Below the pieces are notes generated by a model. That model saw nothing but the letters and a program-made list of their open reading frames with translations. It was not told the origin of the DNA and ran no database searches. Below, in pieces: positions 1 to 8,600 of a stretch of DNA of 12,780 nucleotides. Position 1 is the stretch's first letter. Each line of letters begins with the position of its first letter. The stretch comes from CAMLHP01 sp035707845 (GTDB taxonomy: Bacteria; Gemmatimonadota; Gemmatimonadetes; Gemmatimonadales; GWC2-71-9). The stretch spans positions 1 to 12,780 of the forward strand of contig DASSTP010000120.1 in NCBI GenBank assembly GCA_035707845.1, in the 5' to 3' direction. Both the position numbers and the translations under genes were made by a program.

Positions 1-1340
1 GCTTTCTCGACAACGTCGCCACCCATATCCTCGACGTGGACTACCAGACGGTCACGCTCTATCACGGGAATTACAGCTACTTCCTGGGGGCTCGGCAGGA
101 GGAACGGGAGCGGCGGGAGAAGGCCATCGAGTCGCAGCAGAAGGAAATAGCCCATCACCAGGATTTCGTGGATCGCTTCAAGGCCAAGGCGAGCAAGGCG
201 CGACAGGCGCAGAGCAAGCTGCGGCTGATCGAGAAGAAATCTGCGGCGATGGAATCGCTCGCGCCCTCCTCACGGCGGTGGCCCAACTTCCGCTTCACGC
301 CGAGGCGGCCAAGCGGGCGCGAAGTGCTGGAGCTCGAGGGGATCAGGAAGGCATACGGCGCCAACGAAGTGCTGCACGGGGTGGGACTCACTGTGCTCCG
401 GGGAGACCGGCTTGCCATTGTGGGACCCAACGGCATCGGCAAGTCCACCCTGCTCAAGATTGCCGTCGGCGCCACGCCGGCCGACGCCGGCAGTGTGACG
501 TGGGGCTACGAGGCGCAGCCCGGCTACTTCGCGCAGGATCACAAGGACCAGTTCCGGAGCGGCTCGCTCACCGCGCTCCAGTGGGTGGCGGAGGCCGCGC
601 CCGCGGCCACGCCGCAGACCCTGCGATCCGAGCTGGGTCGCGTGCTCTTCAGCGGCGACGACGTGGAGAAGCGCCTCGAGTCGCTGTCCGGCGGCGAAGC
701 GGCTCGGCTGGTCTTTGCCCACCTCGCCATCGAGCATCCCAACATCCTGGTGCTGGACGAGCCCACCAATCACCTCGATCTCGAATCGATCGAGGCGCTG
801 GTGGAATCGCTGCGGGACTACGACGGCACCCTGATCTTCGTGAGCCACGATCGCTGGTTCGTGAGCCAGCTCGCGACCCGCATCGTGGAAATCCGCGCCG
901 ACGGCGTGCGCGATTACCAGGGGACGTGGGATGAGTACCTGGCGGTGTGTGGGGATGATCATCTCGACGGGCTGGGCGGGATGGGCAAGTCGAGTCGCGA
1001 GTCACGAGTCACGGGTCGCGAGACTCGCCGTGCGAGAGCGGTGACTCGCGACCCGAGGCCTGCAACTCGCGACCCGCGCTCCGCGACTCGCGACCAATCG
1101 CTTGTTGAGAAGCTGACCACGCAGATCGAATCCGCCGAGCAGCGACTGGCCGAGATTGACGCGACGCTCGCCGATCCTGCGCTCTACCAGGAGTCCCGCT
1201 CGGCGGAGGTGAAGGCGCTGGGGCAGGAGCGTGCCGCCCTCGCGAGTACGGTGGAGCACTTGATGGGGGAGTGGGAGTCGCTGGAGCAGGGGAGGCAGGA
1301 TGGGCAAGATGGGCGAGATGGGCTGGTGATGCCGGATTAG
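1..1340 (+). CDS. ABC-F family ATPase, YheS-like, 5'-truncated by the window edge
   Basis: ABC-F proteins are soluble twin-ATPase factors that bind the ribosomal E site or nearby and modulate translation; they do not transport. The reading frame is open from base 3, where the visible start (FLDNVATHILDVD) matches the end of the first nucleotide-binding domain just after its H-loop, so the true start lies upstream; the GTG at 36 is not a start. Next comes the charged inter-domain linker (about 80-300) with RFKAKASKARQAQSK, typical of the P-site tRNA interaction segment and closest to YheS. The second ATPase domain is complete: Walker A GPNGIGKST (423-449), signature LSGGE (684-698), Walker B ILVLDEPTNHLDL (744-782) and H-loop SHDR (843-854). 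The C-terminal tail has a repetitive Arg/Thr/Asp stretch (about 990-1096), a predicted coiled coil (about 1105-1290) and a QDG-type repeat running into the stop. A hairpin-forming repeat separates it from rmuC, so it is probably a separate transcription unit. The paralogue is uncertain because half the protein is missing. Confidence 0.93.
   Translation, partial: FLDNVATHILDVDYQTVTLYHGNYSYFLGARQEERERREKAIESQQKEIAHHQDFVDRFKAKASKARQAQSKLRLIEKKSAAMESLAPSSRRWPNFRFTPRRPSGREVLELEGIRKAYGANEVLHGVGLTVLRGDRLAIVGPNGIGKSTLLKIAVGATPADAGSVTWGYEAQPGYFAQDHKDQFRSGSLTALQWVAEAAPAATPQTLRSELGRVLFSGDDVEKRLESLSGGEAARLVFAHLAIEHPNILVLDEPTNHLDLESIEALVESLRDYDGTLIFVSHDRWFVSQLATRIVEIRADGVRDYQGTWDEYLAVCGDDHLDGLGGMGKSSRESRVTGRETRRARAVTRDPRPATRDPRSATRDQSLVEKLTTQIESAEQRLAEIDATLADPALYQESRSAEVKALGQERAALASTVEHLMGEWESLEQGRQDGQDGRDGLVMPD
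987..1096. repeat. Direct and inverted ACTCGCGACC repeats inside the ABC-F gene
   Basis: The word ACTCGCGACC occurs at 1044, 1065 and 1086, a strict 21-nt (7-codon) period, giving the protein repeat TRDPRPA/TRDPRSA/TRDQ. Inverted versions lie just upstream: CGGGTCGCGAG at 1012-1022 is the exact reverse complement of CTCGCGACCCG at 1045-1055 and 1066-1076, and related GAGTCGCGAG/GAGTCACG words fill 991-1012. The tract can fold into alternative hairpins in DNA or mRNA. It lies between the second ATPase domain and the C-terminal coiled coil, where length variation should be tolerated, and keeps the frame. It looks like an expanded or inserted repeat; the source is unknown. Confidence 0.8.
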
Positions 1341-1401
1341 CTTCGGCCTGCCCATCCTGCCCATCCTGCCCATCCTGCCCATCCTGCCCATCTTGCCCAT
1401 C
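1294..1401. repeat. Inverted arrays of a 9-nt repeat flanking the ABC-F stop codon
   Basis: Downstream of the stop, CCTGCCCAT is repeated five times without change (1347-1391), followed by a sixth copy CTTGCCCAT (1392-1400). Upstream, inside the last codons, the opposite orientation appears: GGCAGG, ATGGGCAAG, ATGGGCGAG, ATGGGC (1294-1323). The two arrays are complementary over about 25 bases with a few mismatches and can pair in several registers to form a long stem with the stop codon (1338-1340) in the loop. It could act as a transcription terminator or mRNA 3'-end stabiliser, but there is no T-run after the stem, so classical intrinsic termination is doubtful. Confidence 0.8.
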
Positions 1402-1435
1402 CCGTTGTCAGCCCCCTATCCTACCTTCTACTCCC

Positions 1436-2629
1436 ATGACTTCTGCGTCCGTTTTCATCGGCGCCCTGGCCCTCCTGGCCGGGGTTCTGATCGGCTGGCT
1501 GCTCGCCCGGAACCAGGCGAGCGCGCTCCGGGCGACCGTTGACGCCGCCGACGCCCGGCTCCGCGAGGCCTTCGCCGCGCTCTCCGCTGACGCGCTCAAG
1601 TCCAACAACCAGCAATTCCTCGATCTCGCCACCACCTCGCTCAGCCGTTTCCAGCAGGGCGCGGTGCAGGACCTCGAGGCCCGGGAAAAAGCGGTGGCCG
1701 CACTGGTGAAGCCGCTGGAAGACGGTCTCCGGCGCATGGACGAGAAGCTCGGTGCGGTGGAAAAGGACCGGACCAGCGCCTACGCCGATCTCCGCGCCCA
1801 TCTCCAGCAGATGGCGGTGAACCAGGCGAACCTCCAGACTGAAACGCGCCACCTGGTGAGCGCGCTGCGGACGCCCCATGTGCGCGGCAGCTGGGGCGAA
1901 ATCCAGCTCCGGCGGGTGGTCGAGATCGCCGGCATGCAGGACCATTGCGACTTCGACTGCCAGGTGTCGGTGACCGGCGACGACGACGGCAGCCGCCTCC
2001 GGCCCGACATGGTGATCCGGCTCCCCGACGGCAAGTCCATCGTGGTGGATTCCAAGGCGCCGCTCGATGCCTATCTCCAGGCCGTCGAGGCCACCGACGA
2101 TGGTGCGCGCGAGCGGTTCATGGAGCAGCACGTGCGCCAGGTGCGCACCCACATTGCCCAGCTCTCCGCCAAGAGCTACTGGAAACAGTTCCCCGACGCC
2201 CCCGACTTCGTGGTGATGTTCCTGCCCGGCGAATCCTTCTTCAGCGCCGCCTGCCAGCGTGACCCGTCGCTCATCGCCTCGGCGGTGGAGGCCGACGTCA
2301 TCCCGGCGAGCCCCACGACGCTGATCACCCTGCTCAGGACCGTGGCGTTTGGCTGGCGCCAGGAGCGGCTGGCGGAGAGCGCCGCCGAGATCAGCGCGCT
2401 GGGCCAGGAGCTGCACGACCGGCTCCGGATCTTCAGCGCCCACCTCGCCGACTGCGGCAAGGGCCTCGAGCGCGCCATCGCCTCCTACAACAACGCGGTT
2501 GGATCCTTCGAGAGCCGAGTCATGGTCTCCGCCCGCCGCTTCCGCGAGCTCGGCGCGGGCACGGGTGAGGCCGTGGAGATGCTCGCGCCGGTCACGGCGG
2601 CAGTGCGGAGCCTCAATGACGGAAGCTGA
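1436..2629 (+). CDS. rmuC: DNA recombination protein RmuC
   Basis: RmuC family, 397 aa (E. coli RmuC is 475). In E. coli it limits inversions between short inverted repeats and is thought to act as, or with, a nuclease; its biochemistry is poorly known. The protein has one N-terminal membrane helix (about residues 5-23, FIGALALLAGVLIGWLL), then a coiled-coil region (about 30-130), then the RmuC domain. Family motifs seen are LRTPHVRGSWGEIQL (about 142-157), RPDMVIRLPDGK followed by VVDSKAPLDAY with D205 and K207, and VMFLPGESFF (about 260-270). The VVDSK segment resembles the D-x-K core of PD-(D/E)XK nucleases. I chose ATG 1436 because the hydrophobic helix follows at once; the frame is open further upstream, but that part only translates the 9-nt repeat array. 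No clear Shine-Dalgarno precedes this start. The gene overlaps the addB-like gene by 14 nt, which ties RmuC to break processing. Confidence 0.93.
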   Translation: MTSASVFIGALALLAGVLIGWLLARNQASALRATVDAADARLREAFAALSADALKSNNQQFLDLATTSLSRFQQGAVQDLEAREKAVAALVKPLEDGLRRMDEKLGAVEKDRTSAYADLRAHLQQMAVNQANLQTETRHLVSALRTPHVRGSWGEIQLRRVVEIAGMQDHCDFDCQVSVTGDDDGSRLRPDMVIRLPDGKSIVVDSKAPLDAYLQAVEATDDGARERFMEQHVRQVRTHIAQLSAKSYWKQFPDAPDFVVMFLPGESFFSAACQRDPSLIASAVEADVIPASPTTLITLLRTVAFGWRQERLAESAAEISALGQELHDRLRIFSAHLADCGKGLERAIASYNNAVGSFESRVMVSARRFRELGAGTGEAVEMLAPVTAAVRSLNDGS

Positions 2630-5600
2630 ACGCACAGCGCTCAGCGCACAGCGCACAGCGCTCGCCGTCCTGGCCCAGCTCGACACCGAGCATCCTCTCA
2701 CCCGCAAGCTCCTGATCGCTCCCGACATCGCGTGGGGCTGGGAGACGATCGTCGCGCTGGCGCGCACGCGCCGCGGGATCGTGGGGTGGGAAGCGACGAC
2801 GCTGCTCGGGCTGGCCGAGGAGCTGGCCTTCACCGAGATGGGGCACCGCGGGCTCAAGCGTGCCACCGACATCCAGCTCACCACCCTGGTGGACCGGGCG
2901 CTCGACGAGTGCTGCACCGGAAAGGCCGTCGGCGCCGGCTTTGCCGCGCTCGCCACCGGGCTCGGCTTCCGCCGGGCGGTGAAGGACGCCGTGCTCACGC
3001 TCCGGACCGCAGGCGTGAGCGCGGGGCAGGTGCAGTCGGCCGTGGAACGGCATTCGCCGGCGTGGGATGCCGCGGCCGTGCTCTCCACATACGAGCGGCT
3101 GCTCACCGAGTCCGGGCTGCTGGATCCCGCCGCGCTGCTGCGCCTCGCCATCGAGCGATTTGATGAGGAAGCGCGCTACGTCCTCCATGGTCACACGCTG
3201 CTCGCCGCCGAGCTGGCGCCGCGCGGACTCGCGCGGACGCTGATAGACCGGCTTATTGCCGCTGGTGCCACCGTCCTGCCCGAGCCGTTGCCGCGTCACT
3301 CCACCGAGCCTGCGCGCACCGGCGCATCGGAGTTCGATTTCTTCGTGGCGTCATCGCCATCAACAGAAATCCTCGAGGTCCTGCGCCGCGTGGTGCAGGA
3401 GGGCCGGCGTTGGGATGATGTGGAGATTGTCACCACCGATCGGGACACTTACGGCATCGCGCTCGACGCGCTGTGCCAGCGCGAGGAGATTCCGTGCACC
3501 CTGCTCGACGGGGTGCCGCTGGCCCGCACGCGCGTGGGCCGAGCCGCCGAGCGCTGGCTCCGCTGGCTGGAAGACGGACTGCCTGCGCGACTGCTCAGGG
3601 AGGCACTGGAAGCGGGGGACGCATCCGGGGAGCTGAGAGCGGAGAGCGGAGGGCCAAGCGCTCCGCACTCCGCTCGCAGCTCTCAGCTCGCAGCGTCAGC
3701 CGAGAGAATCGGATGGGGACGTGCACGGTATCAGGAAGCGTGTGATCGTCTGCAGAAGGGCACCTTCAACCGCCCGCCGAGCCAGCGTGATGACGAATCC
3801 GAAGGGGAATTTGCGGAACGCGTGGAGCAGCGCCGGCAGGAGGAATCCTCGCTGCTCGCGCTGCTCGAGCGCGTCCTCGCTGCGACACCACCGGTGCCGG
3901 AGCTCGGAACCCACCACGACGTGACCGCCTCCTGTGCCGGGCTGGCGCGCGCGCTGCGCCAGCTCATGGCACTGCTTCCACTCGAATCGGACGCCGAGCG
4001 GCGGGCCGCGACTCACCTCGATGATCGGCTCCGCGAGTTGGAGGACGGCGACGAGACGCCGGTGCGCTTCGCCATGGCCATGGCCGAGCTGCGCGACGGC
4101 ATCAGCGACCTTCGCGCCTGGACCGACGCGAGCCCCGCGGAACGGTCGCGATACTCCAGCGGCGGCGCCATCCACCTCACCGACATCGAGCATGGTGGGA
4201 CCACCGGCCGGCCCCGCGTGTTTGTCGTGGGCCTCGATGCCGATCGCGCCGGCGGCAGCCGCACGCAGGACCCGATCCTTCCCGACAGCGCGCGCCGGCT
4301 GATCGGCGCCGACCTGCTCCCGCTCACCACCGACCGGCGCGAGGAGCGTCGCTGGCAGCTCTCGGCGATGCTCGCACGCGTCACCGGACGACTCACCCTC
4401 TCGCTCCCGACCGATGACGACGGAGCGGGGAACACGGTGAACCCGGCCCATGCCGTGCTGGAACTCTTCCGCCAGGAGAAGGGCGATGAGTCCCTCGGCT
4501 ACAAGCAGCTGCACGATTCATTGGGCGAGCCCTGCTCCGCCGTTCCGCGCGACAAGTCCACATTCGACAGCCGCGGCGTCTGGCTCTCGGCGATCGCCGG
4601 CGGCGATCGCGATTACCGTAACGGCGAGCTCCTGGTTCGCGCCGCGTGGCCGCGGCTCGATGCCGGCCTCTCGGCGGCTGCCGCCTGCGACGGTGATGCG
4701 TTCACTGTCTACCACGGCCTCGTATCGGCCGCTGCGGGACGGCTCGATCCGCGCCAGAGCACGTCCCCCATTTCGGCAACGTCACTCGAGCTGCTCTCGT
4801 CCTGTCCCCTGGCCTGGTTCTACCACTATGGACTGGGACTGCGGCCGCCCGAGGCCCAGGAGTACGACAGCGAGGCGTGGCTGACGCCGCTGCAGCGCGG
4901 GTCGCTGCTGCACAGCGTCTATGAGCGCCTGGCCCGTGCGTACAAGGGACGCCAGCCGGCGCTGCTGGATGACGCGGCGCGGGTCGCGGCGCTCGCCATC
5001 GCTGATGCGCTGCTCGCTGAATACCGTGACGAGGTGGTCCCGCCCAGCGTCGCCGTGTATGAGACGGAAGCGCGGGAAATCCGCGCGTCGGCGCTTGCGT
5101 TCCTCGAGGGCGAACGCAAGAGCGCCTGCGATGGCCGCAGCACCTGGGAAGCCTTCGAGCTTCCCTTCCCTCGACGGACTGAGGTGCGGTTCCCCGTGGG
5201 CAAGGGCTCAATTCCGGTCAAGGGATTCATTGACCGGGTGGACCGCACCCACAATGGCCAGCTCGTGGTTATCGACTACAAGACCGGAAGCCCGGGGCGA
5301 TACCAGAAGGACAAGCGTGCCGGGCCCTTCCAGGGCGGGCGGCACCTGCAACCGGCGATCTACGCCGAAGCAGCTCGGCAGGAGCTGGATGGTGACGTGG
5401 CCCGGTTCGAGTATCGCTTTCCCACCGAGCGCGGCGAGAACAACGACGTCCGCTACGATGCTGCCGAACTCGTCGCCGCGAGGTGCATCGTTGCGGGCCT
5501 GATGCGGCATGTGGAGGCGGGCGAGTTCCCGCCCACCAACGACGTGCATGATTGCACCTACTGCGATTACGCGTCGGTATGCCGAGCCACGAGCGACGGC

Positions 5601-5699
5601 CGTCACACAACGTCACCACGGGCAGCGTGGGCCGAGCTCCACGCCGAATCGCTGGAACAGTATCGCGAGATGCTGGCACGCCGGGGCGGCGAGACATGA
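2616..5699 (+). CDS. addB: AddB-like PD-(D/E)XK nuclease subunit of a helicase-nuclease
   Basis: 1027 aa, second subunit of an AddAB-type enzyme that resects double-strand breaks for RecA-mediated repair. The C-terminal nuclease is well defined: RGSLLH with H766, GFIDRVDR with D873, VIDYKTG with D887 and K889, and LQPAIY with Q912 and Y916. Four cysteines fit the AddB iron-sulfur staple: C730 (SSCPLAWFY) and C980-x2-C983-x5-C989. The N-terminal two thirds look like an inactivated UvrD-type fold: LLIAPDIAWGWETIVALAR sits where a Walker A would be but has no GxxGxGK, while about 240-330 and 515-550 (VFVVGLDADR) resemble the later helicase segments of AddB. The start is ATG 2616, overlapping rmuC by 14 nt, with GGAG 5 nt upstream. 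Its stop overlaps the addA-like start (ATGA). The gene has a repetitive start and an internal hairpin at 3630-3689 coding a low-complexity Ser/Ala/Arg-rich linker. Assigning it to AddB rather than AdnA or another RecB-like family is likely but not proven. Confidence 0.85.
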   Translation: MTEAERTALSAQRTALAVLAQLDTEHPLTRKLLIAPDIAWGWETIVALARTRRGIVGWEATTLLGLAEELAFTEMGHRGLKRATDIQLTTLVDRALDECCTGKAVGAGFAALATGLGFRRAVKDAVLTLRTAGVSAGQVQSAVERHSPAWDAAAVLSTYERLLTESGLLDPAALLRLAIERFDEEARYVLHGHTLLAAELAPRGLARTLIDRLIAAGATVLPEPLPRHSTEPARTGASEFDFFVASSPSTEILEVLRRVVQEGRRWDDVEIVTTDRDTYGIALDALCQREEIPCTLLDGVPLARTRVGRAAERWLRWLEDGLPARLLREALEAGDASGELRAESGGPSAPHSARSSQLAASAERIGWGRARYQEACDRLQKGTFNRPPSQRDDESEGEFAERVEQRRQEESSLLALLERVLAATPPVPELGTHHDVTASCAGLARALRQLMALLPLESDAERRAATHLDDRLRELEDGDETPVRFAMAMAELRDGISDLRAWTDASPAERSRYSSGGAIHLTDIEHGGTTGRPRVFVVGLDADRAGGSRTQDPILPDSARRLIGADLLPLTTDRREERRWQLSAMLARVTGRLTLSLPTDDDGAGNTVNPAHAVLELFRQEKGDESLGYKQLHDSLGEPCSAVPRDKSTFDSRGVWLSAIAGGDRDYRNGELLVRAAWPRLDAGLSAAAACDGDAFTVYHGLVSAAAGRLDPRQSTSPISATSLELLSSCPLAWFYHYGLGLRPPEAQEYDSEAWLTPLQRGSLLHSVYERLARAYKGRQPALLDDAARVAALAIADALLAEYRDEVVPPSVAVYETEAREIRASALAFLEGERKSACDGRSTWEAFELPFPRRTEVRFPVGKGSIPVKGFIDRVDRTHNGQLVVIDYKTGSPGRYQKDKRAGPFQGGRHLQPAIYAEAARQELDGDVARFEYRFPTERGENNDVRYDAAELVAARCIVAGLMRHVEAGEFPPTNDVHDCTYCDYASVCRATSDGRHTTSPRAAWAELHAESLEQYREMLARRGGET
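2631..2662. repeat. CGCACAG/CAGCGCT short repeats at the addB-like start
   Basis: Codons about 6-16 of the addB-like gene are built from overlapping words: CGCACAGCG near 2631, 2645 and 2652, with AGCGCT palindromes at 2636-2641 and 2657-2662. The encoded residues (RTALSAQRTALA) form an imperfect peptide repeat, RTAL-SAQ-RTAL. The tract starts just after the rmuC stop (2629). It may be a short expansion at the gene junction; chance in GC-rich DNA cannot be excluded. Confidence 0.5.
3630..3689. repeat. Long imperfect hairpin inside the addB-like coding region
   Basis: GAGCTGAGAGC (3630-3640) is an exact inverted repeat of GCTCTCAGCTC (3679-3689), and GGAGAGCGGA (3641-3650) pairs with TCCGCACTCC (3662-3671) with one mismatch. 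A 7-nt bulge (3672-3678) separates the two blocks on the right arm, and the loop is 3651-3661. The DNA codes in frame for a Ser/Ala/Arg/Glu-rich low-complexity stretch (about residues 338-360) between two better conserved parts of the protein. It looks like a repeat element that became part of the reading frame without breaking it. Confidence 0.75.
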
Positions 5700-8600
5700 G
5701 CGGCATGACCCCGCCCGATGACATCGATCGCAAGCGCATCGAGACCGACCTCGACACCAACCTGCTGGTCGAGGCCGGCGCCGGCTCGGGCAAGACCCAT
5801 GGGCTGGTGGAGCGGATGCTCGCGCTCATCGCCCGGGGCACGCCTGCGGAGCAGATTGCCGCGGTCACCTTCACGAGGAAGTCGGCCGCCGAGCTGCGCG
5901 AGCGCTTCGAGGAAGAACTGGAGAAGCGCGGGCTCCCCGGGCGCGACCAGGCATTCATCGGGACCATCCACGCCTTCTGCGGCCGGCTGCTGCGCGAGCA
6001 TCCGCTCGAGGCCGGCCTCGATCCCGCCTTCCAGGAGCTGGACGAAGAAGCCTGGCCGGTGCTGGTGCAGGATTTCTGGCGCCGCCGCATCGAGCGGCTC
6101 CGGGCGCAGGGCGATCCATCGCTCGAGGCGGTGATCCAGCTGGGCATCGACCCGCGTGATCTCGCCGGTGGGTTCGCCACCTTCGTGACGTATCCCGATG
6201 TTTCGTTCCCCTCGACAGCGGTGCCGCCACCGGATCCCGCGGCCTGCCGGAAGCGTCTTCTTGCACTGCTCGCAAGGAGCGGCGAGATGTTTCCGGAGGA
6301 GGAGCCGGAGAACGGGTACGACAACCTGCAGCGTACCTGCCGAAGGCTCCGATTCTGGCAGCGTACCCAGGAGTGGGATCACCTGCCCACGTTCGCGGCC
6401 GCCCTCGCATCGCTCAGCAGCAGGAGCTGTGGCGTCACCCAGAATCGCTGGGCCGACAAGAGGGCTGCCAAGGCGCTGGGCGAGGAGTGGGCCGATTTCC
6501 TTGCCCAGGATGTGGCACCGCTGCTCACGCGCTGGCGCGAGCACTGCTATCACCCGGTCATGACGCTCCTCATGCAGGCCGCCGCCGTCTTCAGCGCGGA
6601 GCGTCTCCACTCCGGTGCGCTCGGCTTCGGCGACCTGCTCCTCGGCGCGTCGCGTCTTCTTCGCAACAGCAGCCGGGCGCGCCGGATGCTGGGCGAGCGG
6701 TTCCGGCACCTGCTGGTGGATGAGTTCCAGGACACAGATCCGATCCAGGCCGAGATCTGCTTCCTGCTGGCCTCCGATCCCGGGGAAGGCGTGGACTGGC
6801 GGCGGGTGACGCTGCGGCCCGGCGCGCTCTTCGTGGTCGGCGATCCCAAGCAGAGTATCTACCGCTTCCGTCGTGCGGATATCCAGACGTATGAAATGGT
6901 GAAGCGGCGCATGGCGGAGCAGGGCGCCGTGCTGCGGCTGGTCAGCAACTTTCGCTCGGTGCATGCCATCGCAGCGCTGGTGGACACCCACTTCGCTGCC
7001 CACTTTCCGGCCGAGGGTTCGGCGGTGCAGGCACCGTTCGCGCCGCTCGCCACGCTCAAGCCTCCCGCTGACGCCGACGGCGTCTTCTGCTATGGCGTGA
7101 CGCCTGAGGGGAACAACAAGGACGACATCCACGCGGAAGACGCCCGGCGCGTCGCGTCATTCATCGCAGAGCGTATCGCTACCCAGGGCTACAGGGCGTC
7201 GGAGTTCCTGGTGCTGGCGCTCAACCTCAAGTCGCTGGCGTATTACGCGCGGGAACTCGCGGCGCGCAACGTCCCGGTGAGCGTCACCGGCGCGCCGCTG
7301 TCGCAGGAGGATGAGCTGGGCGAGCTGCTCATCATCCTGCGCGCGCTGGCCCAGCCGTCCAATGCCGTGCTGGTCGCGGCGGCGCTGGAAGGGCTCTGCT
7401 TCGGTCTCTCTCCTGCCGATCTCGACGCGGGACGCTCGGCGGGCCTTCGCTTCACCGTGTCGGAGCCACCCTCTGAGACCGGCACGCGGTGCGGCACGGC
7501 ACTCGCCACGCTGCATGCATGGTGGCGCGTGTCGCGACAGCTGGCGCCCGATCTCCTGGTGGAACACCTGCTCGATGCCACCGGGCTCCTGCCCTTGGCC
7601 GCGGGTCTCTCGCTGGGTGACGCACGCGCGGGTGCGCTGCTCCACCTGGTGGAGCTGCTCCGGCGGGAGAGTGCGGAGGTCGGACTCTCGCTGCCGCGCG
7701 CGGTGGAACTGATCGAGACGGCGCTCGCGGTGTCGAGCGCCGAGACGCCGCTCCGGCCGGGCCGGCGGGATGCCGTGCGGGTCATGAACCTGCACAAGGC
7801 CAAGGGCCTGCAGGCGCGGGTGGTGATGCTGGTGGCGCCGGTGGCGCAGAGCGAGCACCCGCCCTCGGTCCACGTGCGCCGGGACGGCGAAGGCGCCGCG
7901 ACCGGCGGGATGGTGATCAGCAATGATGACCGCCCTCTGGCCCAGCCCGCGGGATGGCAGGAGATGGCGGCGCGCGAGAGCAAGTTTGCCGAGGCCGAGC
8001 GGCAGCGCCTGCTCTATGTCGCCGCGACCCGCGCGGAACAGGAACTCATCGTCTCCCAGCTGGTGCTGCAGCTCAAGACCAAGGCAGCCGAAGACAAGTC
8101 GTTCTGGTCGCCGCTCGCAGGCGCGCTTGCGCAGCATGCCACGCCCATGACGCTGCCACTCGACCAGCCGGCCGGCCGCGATGAGCCCGACGTCACGAAT
8201 GCCGAACTGCAGGCACGCTGTGAAGAAACCGGGGCGCAGCGTACTGCCGCGGGCAGTCTCGGCATCCGGCTGACGTCGGTCACGCGCACCCTGCGCCAGG
8301 AGCGCGAGGAGGCGCGGCTGGCCGGGAACGCGCGCCGGCGGGGCGGCGCCACCTGGGGAACACTGGTGCACCAGGCGCTGGAGGCGATGGGGCGGGGGCG
8401 TGAGGGCGCCTCGCTCGAGCGCTACGTGCGCGCGCTGGTGCAGGAGGCGCAGTCAGCGGCGACCGCGCTGGAACTGGAGACGATGGTGGCGCGGGTGCTG
8501 GCGCAGGCGGAACAGGTGCGAGAGAGCGCGGCCTGGCAGCAGCTCACCGGCGCCACCAATCGCGCGTTCGAGCTGCCGGTCTTCACGGTGGACCACGCCG

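Noticed and set aside
36..38. GTG as the real start of the ABC-F gene
   Set aside because: The frame stays open to the window edge and the preceding residues continue the conserved end of the first ATPase domain.
1347..1400. CRISPR-like array
   Set aside because: Units are 9 nt and contiguous with no spacers, so it is a microsatellite.
1271..1435. N-terminal extension of RmuC by 55 codons
   Set aside because: It overlaps the end of the ABC-F gene and only translates the 9-nt array as a CPS repeat; the membrane helix directly follows ATG 1436.
2349..2615. N-terminal extension of the AddB-like protein by 89 codons
   Set aside because: It lies in another frame of conserved RmuC sequence; ATG 2616 has GGAG at good spacing.
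1421..3151. 576-codon open frame on the minus strand across rmuC and the addB-like start
   Set aside because: It is antisense to two well-supported genes, has low-complexity Arg/Ser/Ala-rich composition and no recognisable domain; long antisense frames are usual in DNA this GC-rich.
5603..7132. 509-codon open frame on the minus strand within the addA-like gene
   Set aside because: It lies opposite clear helicase motifs and has no family features.
7157..8371. 404-codon open frame on the minus strand within the addA-like gene
   Set aside because: Antisense shadow of a strongly supported gene; composition is repetitive Arg/Gln/His-rich.
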